Shown here: piece after piece, positions 23,499 through 34,742 of the stretch | Layout: each line of letters begins with the position of its first letter | How positions within the stretch are numbered: the first letter of the stretch is position 1 | NCBI GenBank assembly: GCA_028583405.1 | Contig: CM053243.1 | Location: forward strand, 35,119,420 to 35,183,419 | Length of the DNA stretch: 64,000 nt | Source: Pogonophryne albipinna | Taxonomy: Eukaryota; Chordata; Actinopteri; Perciformes; Artedidraconidae | Reading direction: 5' to 3' | Made by a program: the position numbers and the translations under genes | Notes under the pieces: generated by a model | What the model saw: the letters and a program-made list of their open reading frames with translations, nothing else | Databases searched by the model: none | Told to the model about the DNA's origin: nothing

Positions 23499-24712
23499 GT
23501 TTTGGCAGAGTTTGACATACAGATGAGTATGAGTAGAATATTTTGAAATGCATTTATCTTGTGAGCTGTGTTCTTTTGCATAGGAAGAGACACATTATAA
23601 ATGTGTTTAAAGATTTAGCAAACGTTTGAGTGCATGCTCAAAATGTACAATATCATATTTACTGAGTACAGAGGATTGTTATATAATCATTGGAGTAGTC
23701 ATATCGCTGTTGGATGGAAACAGATTCGGAGATGCAAGACTTCAAAAGTGTTCACCAGATATTCGTCTCTTTTCCAAAACATTAAACGTTGGCGCAAGGA
23801 GATTATGTGTTTGTGTGTGGGTTTGTGTTTGTGTTCCTGAAACCCAGTTTTCAGCGTGTCCTTAACTCAGCAGGGTGATGTAAAAGCTCATGAACACGGT
23901 TCTGTGGAATTTAGTTGAAAGATTTAATGGTTTGGCAACGGAACAATTGATTTAATTTGGGGAGGACTCAAATCATCATCAAACACAAACCACCGCTAAG
24001 CGAGGAAAGACATAAGAAATATTTTAACTAATTCCAAATATTAAAGTTGAGTATGGAAAGTATAAATAGTCAGAAAGTTGGTATAACTTCTAAATGAGGT
24101 GTTTCTAAAAAAAAGTTGAAGGCAATTTTGAGAAGTGTTCCGAGTTGTGTTCTTTCAGTGTAATGTCATTAATGCCTTAGTATTTTCCTGTGTTTGTCAT
24201 AGAACCTGCAGTATTTGCCCCGACACAGCCTATTTGGTATTTTGTATTAGAGCTGATTTTACAAAAACAGTAGTTCATGTCATTTTAATTTTTTTTCTTT
24301 TCTGCAGACAAGGCAAGGTGAATGTGAAAGAAAAAAAACACCCTCCTTCCAAGCCCCCAATGTTGGTCATGGTCACAGACAACGTGCCTTGCCTTGCATT
24401 GTATGTACTGTCTTGAACAGAAAATATAAACATAAATAATTTTAATTTAAAAAAAAATACATATTGTCCCAAATGTATAATTTCAAGCATAGTATTTTTA
24501 TGTCCTAAAATACATCAGTTATTTGTAGGAAAACATACATACAGAATACAGAACTGTGAAACTCCCCCTCCATATGGACACCTGTTGAAAATCCTTAAAA
24601 GTGTACATGGGAGGTGGAACAACGTCATTCACCAAGGTCAACCAATGGGAAACAAGGGTGCTTTAGGTTAAACAATGCTAATACAATGGTTGCTCAATAG
24701 CATTATCCTGGG
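23499..24712. other. Intronic sequence between two inverted MITE copies
   Basis: AT-rich with no recognisable content and no coding evidence. It would be the loop if the flanking inverted MITE copies paired. Confidence 0.35.
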
Positions 24713-25223
24713 CAGTGGTGGAAAGTAAGTGAGTACATTTACTCAAGTATTGTTTTTAAGCCCCTTGATGTACAGTATTGTACTTTACTTTAGTATTTCC
24801 ATATACTTTATATATACTACTCCACTACATTCAGAGGCAAATATCGTACGTTTTACATTTATTTTGACACTCACGGTTACTTTATAGATATAAAAACACA
24901 TGATTTGCGGATATGGTATAATGCAGTACTGTACGACTAATCCACACAGTATTTCAAGTATCTACATATGGTCTACTTTGACCAACGACAATACTTAAAT
25001 GCTCTTTCATTTACAAAACCTGGTAAAATAATAACTATAGTAACACAATACTGTGAAAAGATCAATTCTGCATAATGAGTACTTAAAATTACATTTAGCT
25101 GATAATTCTTCTATATATATTTTTTTGTTGAAATGGGCCATTGTGTCGAATGAGTACTTTTTACTTTTTGTACTTTTAGCACATTTTGATGCTAATACTT
25201 CTGTACTTCAAAAGTACTCTGTC
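24713..25223 (+). mobile_element. MITE of the CAGTGGTGGAAAGTA type, plus orientation
   Basis: Begins CAGTGGTGGAAAGTAAGTGA, followed by GTACATTTACTCAAGTATTG and many short ACTTTA/AAGTACT units. It ends about 25223 after TTCTGTACTTCAAAAGTACT. The right inverted end is lost. It forms an inverted pair with 23090-23498. Confidence 0.6.
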
Positions 25224-25621
25224 TGCCTCCAGCAAAATTCCTCTAAACCATTCAGAACTAGTGTTAGGGAACAGGACCAGACTCTTCAAGCCGCCCTGGA
25301 CCAGTTCTTCCTACAACAGATGACACACTGTCATAATCTGACTCACATTAACTCATCTTTAATGAAAACAATTTGAAAGTACTTATACACCTTGGTACTG
25401 GAACAAAGTTGCTAAAACACTTGATGGTCCTCTCTAACTGAACGATGTAGCCCGAACACAAATCAGCACCATCAAATATTTTATGTGCACAATTTAACAG
25501 AAATCGACTCCTGCTAAAGCATTTATAAAGTAAAATAAAATGACTCAACCAGAGCTGCTTCCATCCGAATGTCAACAATCCTCCTGATATCTCATCACTG
25601 TCTGCCTGCACACATAAACCA

Positions 25622-25864
<243 letters not shown>

Positions 25865-26603
25865 TTCTGTCTCTATTTTCATGAACACAGAAGTTAATCT
25901 CACCCAGCAATTACACACTACTGTATGATAATTGAGGCTGGCAGGGAGCATTGCTTTGGAAAGGGAGATGGGATGTTTTATTTATTTCCTCTAATACATT
26001 TGGTATAAACAGCTTATCAGCTTTTACTTTCTCATTTGACTTCACTGAAAGACGATAACAACCGCAACAGTGTGAGGGAGAATAAATATTTTCCAATTAT
26101 TACACAACTTATTATGTTTAAATGAAAGTCAATGATATCAAAAACTATTTAACTGTCATGGTTTTGGATTTATGTATCCACCTTTGTTTTGAAATGTTTT
26201 CCTCTTTGTATATTGTCTGGTCCCTCTCCCTGTGTTTTTCCTCCCTGTCGTTAGTTTCCCTGGTGTGTCTAATTGTCTGAGTGTGTTCACCTGTTGCCAG
26301 TGGCGGTTCTACAGGGTGGCACGGGGTGGCAGCTGCCACCTCAGAAAAATTCCTTGCCACCCCAGCTGCCACCCCAGTTGGCAGCTTTGTTTTGAAAAAA
26401 AAGTTGTGGCTCATCGGACATTTATGAGAGAAAATCTCTAATGTCCGAGTGCAAGTGAATGCAGCACAAGACGCGAGCTTTGTAACCCCTCCCCCGGCCC
26501 TGGAACGAGCGTGGAAATATGATTGGCGGCGATTTCATTTGAACGGGGCAAAACGAGAAGCATTTCGGATCCAAGTAGATGGAAGGAATGAGGTATTTGC
26601 GGT

Positions 26604-27530
26604 CAGTGGCGGCGCCAGGGTATGGCTGGGGTAGGCTACAGCCATACCAAGAAATGGCTTAGCCCCACCATGAAAAATTATGTTAAGGTAAGCAAAATAA
26701 AGTCCGCCAACTCGCGCGGAGTAAATTACACAGACAGCAGTTAGTAAGATTGATTTCAGTAGCCACGTGTCTGGAAATACCGAAGACTAGAAACGGTTTT
26801 GAAAACTTTTGTCACGTAATGATCGTCTTCTCAATAGAACATCTTTGATAATGTCTTCTGGCCATTCAGAATCAAGATAACGGCGTGGTGTTGTTGCAGG
26901 AAGTCCCGATACATCGATACAACATTACGTGTTGATAGAAATCAACACGTAATGAAATAAGACCCCACGGTTTGATGATTGATAGGTGTGTGGGCTGTCT
27001 TTCATTTTGACACACAGAACAATGGGGGCTATCCACCCTTATCCACAATGTAAAGTAATTCACACAGCCTCTTCTCTCTGTGAGGAGCAGCAGGTTCAGC
27101 TTTCAGAACAATGTAACAAAAAACTAAAATGGCATTCATTTTTTTAAATATGTCGTGTAGTAATAGATTTATTTATTTTTCTTCTCAAGAGAGTACCAGA
27201 ATGTGTATTTTATGTTAGTATTGGGGAGAATCCCCCCAGACCCCCCTGCAGGGGTTGGGTTTTCAGCATGTCAACTCTTTCACCTGTGGAGAAATTGCAG
27301 GATTGGTTCCAGGTCGCCCTTTTTATTTACTACAAGACAAATGTGCCTTTTTATTTCATACAGTTCAATTTGGATTGAGACAGGGAAATAATCTAAACCT
27401 CACGCGTGGCGTTTCACTGTCAAGGGGAGCGTGTATGTAATTACATTGCAAATACTGACTTGAGCCCCACCGCTGTATGGGTTAGGCCTACCATAGATTA
27501 CCCAACACAAATGCTCTGGCCCCGCCACCG
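26604..27530 (+). mobile_element. Second hAT element nested in the first
   Basis: Ends CAGTGGCGGCGCCAGGG and CTCTGGCCCCGCCACCG are inverted repeats with a few mismatches. A perfect 8-bp duplication TTTGCGGT lies at 26596-26603 and 27531-27538. 927 bp. It has no transposase of its own. It contains a perfect 14-base-arm hairpin at 26923-26954. Confidence 0.87.
26923..26954. repeat. Perfect hairpin inside the nested hAT
   Basis: Arms CATTACGTGTTGAT and its exact complement, 14 bases each, around the loop AGAA. Confidence 0.92.
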
Positions 27531-27538
27531 TTTGCGGT

Positions 27539-27672
27539 CTACAATGACAGAGAAGAGCCTGTCAAGTTTGGCTGTACTCAGCATTGAATCAAAACGCACC
27601 ATAGCTGTTGATCTTAATAAGTTTGTGAGGCGTTTTGCTGATCAAGATGGTAATCGCCACATTCAGCTGTAA
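27539..27672 (+). pseudogene. hAT transposase C-terminal (hATC dimerisation) remnant
   Basis: Directly after the nested element's target duplication the plus strand reads STMTEKSLSSLAVLSIESKR followed by about 25 residues to a TAA stop at 27672. The L-x-x-LA-x-LSIE core is the hallmark end of the hATC dimerisation domain. The rest of the transposase (DDE core, zinc finger) is missing. The nested hAT lies just upstream, where the sequence before 26604 reads toward MEGMRYLR-type residues in one frame. It belongs to the element at 26298-28587. Confidence 0.78.
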
Positions 27673-28916
27673 TCGGCATGCCAACTTGATGCTCTGCTCA
27701 CGGATGAGTCGATGAGCATAATAAACTGTTAAGATGATGACCTTACGTGCATAATATTTTTCTTCTTTGTGAGGTTCTGCCCCCAATAACAGTTTCAAGT
27801 CCTGAGAAAGTCAAATAAGACGATGTGTAAAACTACACTGACCAGCCAAAAAAAAGTAACCACTTTGATTTAACTAGGCCAGTAGGTAAGGACTTTCCAC
27901 TGGATAATAACTGCAGCGAGGTATATGTTTTTGCTGAATACACGTTTTTTAACCCTAACTGATGCAGTTAGTCACTTCTTTAATGTTTGTTCTTTCTGAT
28001 GTAAAGTCAAGGTTGTAACTGTTTGCAGTAAAGTCGTGGGGCGCTGAACTGTTCTTTTGAATCTTTTGATATATGATAGTAATTACTTGTCTTTCAAATT
28101 TGAAGGAGGGTGAGCAAGCATCTTGAGGAACATTCATCATTAACTCCTCCAAAAAATATAGTTTATTTAATAATAACACTGAATATGAATCATAAAAGGG
28201 ATTGACAGCTGATAGGAATAATATGATTGTTAATATTATCATATTCATACAGACACACATCGATGAGACAGTTAATTAATGTACTTATTGCAGCAGTCTG
28301 CATAGATTTGGTACCCCTGGTCTAAGAGTGAAACAAACTAATTCAGTTAAAATGCATTAAATGATGTCTGCCATCTTATATATTTATATGTAAGGCTTTA
28401 CTGATGTGCCACAATAATGTCACCTAATGTTATTGAGTTAAAATATTAATATTGTGGCTTTCCAAGTTAACATTGATTGATATGACTCCGATTAAATCAG
28501 CATATACTTCTGCCAGGGGACGCCACCCCTGAAATTCTCCTGCCACCCTCTTGCCACCCCATGAATATTTTTCTAGATCCGCCCCTGCCTGTTGCCCTTG
28601 TGTTTCTCCTCCCCTGCCCAGCTGTGTCTTGTCCTGTGATTACCCTTCTGTGTATTTAGTCTCGTCTTCCCCTGTCTTCCATGTCTGTTCGTCGTCATTT
28701 CATGTCACTGTCACCCATGCTTGTCCGTGTCTCCTGCCTGTTCCCGTATGTAAGTTTGTTCCTGTCTGTCGTGCTCCCCGGTTTTGTTTCTGTTAATTAG
28801 TTTCTTGTTTTTTCATGCCTTCGGCTTTTTATAATAAAGCTCGCTTTTTGTTAACGAACCTTTTTTGTATTTTTTAACTGCACTTGGGTCCTATTTTCCC
28901 CAAACCTGACATTAAC

Positions 28917-31900
28917 AGCAGAGCAACAGTTTGAGTTAGCTCAATGATGAGGAAGTTTCGACAAAAACACTGTTGTCACAGAAGTCTCTGGGTTACAGTT
29001 TTGGTATTATCTTATTCAGTAATCCATTCATTTGTTAATGACATCACAGCAACTACTCCAAATAATTGCCTTTACATCAATAGCTTGGTGGGGGCATCAT
29101 CATCCTTAATTTTGTTTCTGTGCTTTCAATGCAGGACTGGGATGGACAGTATAGGCTGCTAAAATACCCCCTAAAATAACTTGTCTTATGACTGTGTCTT
29201 CAAACATCCAAAAATGCCTAGTGTTTTGTTGTCGCCCAGGTTAAGAGTTAGCTGTTATGATCACTGAAAAGCTCCAATGTTGCTAATGCCGTGTTGCAAA
29301 CAGTATTTTCTTTTTTTGGAGAAGCTTTTAATGATAACGACTAAATAATGGAAGTTGCACAAATAATGCAACTAATAACTTCTGATCAGAACTTTACTAA
29401 TTTCTTCTGTGACTTTCTTCAAGCATCATCAAACAAACAATATTTTTCTAATACTGTGCCTTCAGTCTAAAGAAGAAAAACTCATGCCATCGTCATAAAG
29501 ATCATAATCAAAAAACGAATTATCCCAATATCGCTGTCCATGTTGGAATCTCTGGTGCAAATACAGCACATTTTAAATTCTTATCAAGGTTTTATTGCTT
29601 ATTTAATCTATACATTAACATCTATTTTATTTAGTGATATATTGCCTGTTCACATGTGCATACATGAGCAAATGTTCAGGATTGTATAGTTGTTGCCCTT
29701 ACTGTCCTGCTTTAGCAATTATGGGTTTCAGAAACTTCAGTTTTTTGGGATGTTTTCATATTTTCTGGATGAAGGCATTTCTCCATGTGTGTGTCAGGTG
29801 ATTGACAGGCAATAACGTCTAATGAAATGCAGTTCTCTGACAGCAGCACAGTGAAATTAGCATAACATCAAAAGTTTCTTGTCATCTCAGTGATGTACTT
29901 TTATCGCCGTAGGATGTTTTTCTTCCTGTCTAAAAATGAACAGCGGAAAACGGACCCCTTCTGAAGGAGGAAATTGATCACAACCAGCAATTACATACCA
30001 TGATAATTATGTGTTATACAAATGTTGCTTTCACAACTTTGATTTGTGAAGGAGGAAAGTGAGCCGAGGATATCTCCCACTATGCTCCATTGTTCCTGCA
30101 GCAGTGGGAACACAGGACTACTGGCACAGACTTGAAAAGAACTGCAGTATTATCCTTTAATATGGACTCAACCCCGGAGAGGAACAAATGACTTTCATGA
30201 CGGGGGTTTCATTTCCACAATGAGGGCGCACAGAGGCCTCAAATGGTTGATCTCAATGACTAAACTCTTATCTTTCAATGCTATGAACCAATCAAACACA
30301 ACAACAACAAACAATCAACATGCAGCACAGGATGCTGTGTGTCCCTCCTTGGAACCGGGGGACAAAACAGAACTACTGGTGCATTTAATTAGAGAGCAGC
30401 GGCTCTGATCATCATCCCTGTCAAAGAAGACGCATACAGAGCAGGAAGTGGATTAGAGCGTGGTCAGGAACATGCTGTTTGCGTTGTCTGTGACAAAACA
30501 ACTCTCAGGTAGGAGAATGATTGTGTGGTAGAAGTAAGCAGTGTGAGCAAGGTGTTTTCTTTCTACTTGTCACTTTAAAACTCAGTCAAGGAGCTGCCAT
30601 TCACAGAGCTGCACTGACAGACTCTCAGAGAGACACTGTGAAGACTGAAACTGTGACAGAGTCCTTCTGACAGATATAGCGGAGCAGTTTATCTAGATGA
30701 CAGGTGCTGTGTGTGTGTGAGTGCCGGCTGTTCACACAGGTATATTTACTGCAAAGCTTAGAAAGGTACTCCAGGGTGCCCGCTAACTGAAACAAATCCA
30801 TATCAGGCAGAATAAGGCGGTGCAGTGTGGGCCTTTTGCTTACAGTTTAATGGATTACTGTACAGCGGAGGTCTTATTTTTTCATGTATACTAAATGTAA
30901 ACTGAATTGGCTGTGTCGAAGCAGAGAGATGTTTAGTATTGAAGATAGACACAATCTACTGGAGAACACTCTGGTGATTTACAAAAATGTTAGAGTTTAA
31001 ATCTGCGCAGCCATCAAAAAGACATCATCCTGACAGTGTTGCAAATACTCATATGGCAACATAGACAGTCCAATGTTGAGGTGTCTAAGAGTCATAATGT
31101 GGAAACAACATGGATGTTACAAAGAAGATGCAGGGTTTCCACCAGCTTATCTTAAGACTTAAATTGATCAGCTAGGCCTAAGAATCAGGGACATTTTTTT
31201 GTAAATTAATTTTCCAGATGTTCTTTAAACTTTAAAGTTTGTGATATGGGTTGTGAACATCTGTAAACACAATAAACTCAGTGCATATGCTGTGTGTGGC
31301 ACTAGCGATTGGGTTTGAAATACAAAGAGCTCAAGAGAAAAAGTGTGTGTTTGTGTCGCCTGCATGAAGTCAGCAGTAAAGGTATGGCTGTGAAAGAAAC
31401 AGTTCAGTATTATAGTTTGTTTGAGCAGAGCTGAGTGTTTCAGTTAGCAGTAAAGAGTAGGAGGATTATGGACGAGTTGCTCTGATTACTCAGAGCTCAT
31501 GTTAGTGCAGACCTGGCACACAGCAGCTGTGGATGTGGGTTGTGAACATGACAGCTCATTGTACTGTACAAATATGTTGTATTCACAAGTAAGTCAAATT
31601 TGGGATACAACAGCTCAACAAAATGAAAATATTGTAGTCCTCCTGGTGTCAGTTGAAACACCTGTGAGTTTTGTATGAACATGATACCCAAAGGAATAAC
31701 TGTGATTCAGTTTTTTTACTCACAGTAAGAAAAAATGTTATTTTTACTGTTTGTTTGAAACATACTATTCCCTACTAACACAGTTATGCAGGAACCTTGT
31801 AAAAAACCATACATGCAGTGTCTTACAAACACACAAACCAATCAGAGGCACAGTCTGAGATGCAGTAAAGGGGGTACTTGCACACAAACAATGGTGTCCT

Positions 31901-32844
31901 GGTAATCAGGAAGTGCTATAGATGCTGTGGAGTTATGAAGACAGGGTGAGAAGCTGAGAGGTAAACACAGATGCTGCCAGAGGGAAACAGTGTGAAGCCG
32001 TAGTGCTGAGCTGTGTACTCATGATTGAAATAGTACTTTTTCCTTTGTTTAGAGGACACGAGTACCGTCGCAGTCAAATGGACACATGCTCTTGATCCCG
32101 AAAAACACGTTTTAATAGCTTGCAGAAATGCATGTGGCTCTGCTTTTTGACTACAGACGTGGGTGCTTACAAGAGTCGTGTAAAAGATAAAACTCCAACC
32201 TGAACTGGTTTCATTCAGACAAGCTCTCATTCACGGTTTTTACTTATACCTACGAAAAGTAATGCACTTACATAACCCACATTATTACTTTGTTATCCCG
32301 GGATACCGTTCCCGAAAGCTACCAATCTCAATATAAAGCAAACAAACTGTGCAATATTCTAACATCAAATCATGTCCAGCCGGTTATTGATCCATCCCCA
32401 AATAAGAACTTACTATACTACCAACTAACAAAGTGAAATACATACTAAAGCAATAATGAGTTCATAACGTTTGACTGAGTTTCACCAAAGATATGCGCAG
32501 CCAGGCCAAAAACACACACTTATACAACACATGTACACACCTATTCAGATCAGTAGCCTACATTTAAAGTTATTAAAACAAGTCAAAGAAAATGCAATTG
32601 GCCATGAAGCAGTTTTGATCCAGGAACAAATAACACATATAATTACAGGCTGAATCACCGCCTTTTCAATGGCCTCGGTTTTTGAATGTGATTCTGCTCT
32701 TGTCAAATCAACATGCCTGAGAGCCAAGGGAAGCCAGTTAAAAGGGTGTTGCAAAGCGACACAATCAGCATCACTGTTTGAAACCGGTCGGAGGTCAAAA
32801 ACAGGACACAGAGCTCGAGGGCAGCTCAATATTGAAATCAACAC
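28917..32844. other. Intronic sequence, nothing recognised
   Basis: Unique-looking, with no domain-bearing frame and no transposon ends. 29760-30420 contains several ATTA-type sites and a motif (29985-30008) similar to one at 25905-25933. 30420-30720 is rich in GACAG/CTCAGAGAGACACTG-type words with no obvious function. Confidence 0.4.
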
Positions 32845-32852
32845 ATTTTAAC

Positions 32853-33148
32853 TAGGGCTTTCAGTCGATTAAAATATTTAATCGCGATTAATCGCATGAT
32901 GTCCATAGTTAATCGCGATTAATCGCACATTTTTTATCTGTTCTAAATGTACCTTAGAGGAATATTTTTCAAGTTTGTAATACTCTTATAAACATATGAG
33001 TGGACAAATATGCTTTATGCAAATGTTTATTATCATTTGAACAATGACAAATATTCTCATGAATATTAAACACAACAACCTCTGAACATTACAAATATTC
33101 GCCTCAATTCAACCTGGAACCTCTCTCATTCAATAATACAATACAAAT

Positions 33149-33186
<38 letters not shown>

Positions 33187-33697
33187 CGTTGGAGCTATGT
33201 GCAACTCAAGGCATATGCTCGAACGGGAGCTGCCTGGACGCTGCAATCATGTTGCGCACTATCCGTGCTGAGTGTGCTGACTTTTCGTACAATGTCCCAC
33301 TGTCTGGCTTCCTGCATAAAGTCAAGTGCTCGGCGCAGTTGTCGGCGAAATGTCGCTCCTCTGTTTTCATTTAAACAGCTCCGTATATCCGTTAGCGCAG
33401 CTAGCTAGCACCAGATGCTAACAACAACAATACACGTAAGGTCTCTCTCTCGCTCGAGCCACACATACACACACCCTCCCGGTCCTCCCGATGGCCAGTC
33501 GGTGCCTGCCGGTGAGCGTGGAAGTGTGGTCTGCCGCAAGCAGGCAGCAGGAGCGGGGCTGTCAGCATCAGCTTGTAGATGGTATTTTAAACTCGATGCG
33601 CTCTGAAACTACGGGGCGGCCGAGGAAAAAAATACACATGCGTCAATCGCGTTAAAATAATTAGTGGCGTTAAAAAAAAAATTGCGTTAACGCCCTG
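32853..33697. mobile_element. hAT-like element
   Basis: 845 bp with ends TAGGGCTTTCAGTCGATT and TTGCGTTAACGCCCTG. Flanked by an exact 8-bp duplication ATTTTAAC at 32845-32852 and 33698-33705. Both ends carry the AATCGCGATTAATCGC / GCGTTAA sub-terminal blocks of a well-known teleost family. It contains a short TG run (33150-33185) and a GC-rich interior, 33190-33610, without recognisable coding. Confidence 0.82.
33150..33185. repeat. TG microsatellite
   Basis: About 36 bp of TG inside the hAT-like element. Confidence 0.97.
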
Positions 33698-33763
33698 ATT
33701 TTAACACATTGTTAAATATAGATGATTTGACACTAAGCCAGTCATACAGTGTCTGCTTTTTCA

Positions 33764-34060
33764 ATAGAGCTGCAACCATTGATCATATAATTGATTATAT
33801 GAATAACAGCAACAACAAAAATAATTTGCTTAGTAATAAAGTCATTTTTCCTTAAGAAATGGTACAAAGAGCTGTTTTCAGCCTATCAAATATGGAGATT
33901 TCCTGCTTTTCTCTGTTTTTTATCCAAATAATCAGAAAAACTCTGTGTTTGAACAAACAAAAGGAAAACACAACACTTTAACAAACTGGGATGGTAATTT
34001 GAATAGACCGTGATTAATTGATTATTCTTGAAACATAATTTGATGAATCAATAATGAAAA
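33764..34060. mobile_element. Degenerate hAT-like MITE
   Basis: Starts TAGAGCTGCAACCATTGATC and ends in ATTAATTGATTATTC-type sequence. The interior, with ATATGGAGATTTCCTGCTTT, matches the layout of a common teleost 'GAGCTGCAAC' MITE. No target duplication was found and the copy is old. Confidence 0.5.
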
Positions 34061-34387
34061 GAACTGCTTGTTCTACCATGATGAAGTATTCAAATAACTG
34101 TAAAAAATAAGCTTAAGAAACAGCGAGCCAGCATCACACACGCAAAATGCTTTAACATCACACCACTTTGCCTCGATCTTGTGAGTTTAAGATAAAAAAA
34201 GGCAAGTTTATAAGTTGTGCTGTGAAACTATAAGCCTTCTGAATAATGTTTTTTTTAAATATACTAAATATTGTGTCGGTGTGCATTTTGTTTTCTACAG
34301 CCATCACACTGTGTTTCAATCAGATCTACTGTGTGTACCTGTTTTCCTTCAGGCAGAACCAGCATGAATGGCTTCGCTGTATTAATC

Positions 34388-34555
<168 letters not shown>

Positions 34556-34742
34556 GATTGACCCTGTGCAGGACTGTGGGCAGGGCACGGCAGCAGATGG
34601 TTGAATTTAGCTCTCATTGTGAAAATTCACATACACACAATCACATTTGTCAGAAAGGTCATCTTCATATAATTATGCAAGTTGAGATGATAACTTGTTT
34701 CAGATTATTGGCCATATTCAAACATTAGTAACCAGTTGCTAC

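Larger units (their letters stand above)
26298..28587 (+). mobile_element. hAT transposon inserted in the LTR
   Basis: Ends CAGTGGCGGTTCTAC and CTAGATCCGCCCCTG, flanked by a perfect 8-bp duplication CCTGTTGC at 26290-26297 and 28588-28595. 2290 bp. The left end has repeated TGCCACC-type sub-terminal motifs, mirrored at the right end (CTGCCACCCTCTTGCCACCC). It keeps the C-terminal end of a transposase on the plus strand (27539-27672). The element is itself split by another hAT at 26604-27530. Confidence 0.88.
26154..28911 (+). mobile_element. Solo LTR, split by a nested hAT
   Basis: Begins TGTCATGG and ends CCTGACA (TG...CA), flanked by a 5-bp duplication TTAAC at 26149-26153 and 28912-28916. 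Without the 2.3-kb insertion and its duplicated target the LTR is about 460 bp. The right part has a TATTTAG box near 28655, an AATAAA signal near 28832, then a TTTTTTGTATTTTT region and CTGCACTTGGGTCC. No internal retroelement genes flank it, so it is a solo LTR left by recombination. Superfamily (Gypsy or ERV-like) not determined. Confidence 0.72.

Noticed and set aside
27825..27900. Possible Tc1/mariner end (ACACTGACCAGCC-like)
   Set aside because: Only one end resembles the family; no inverted partner or TA duplication was found.
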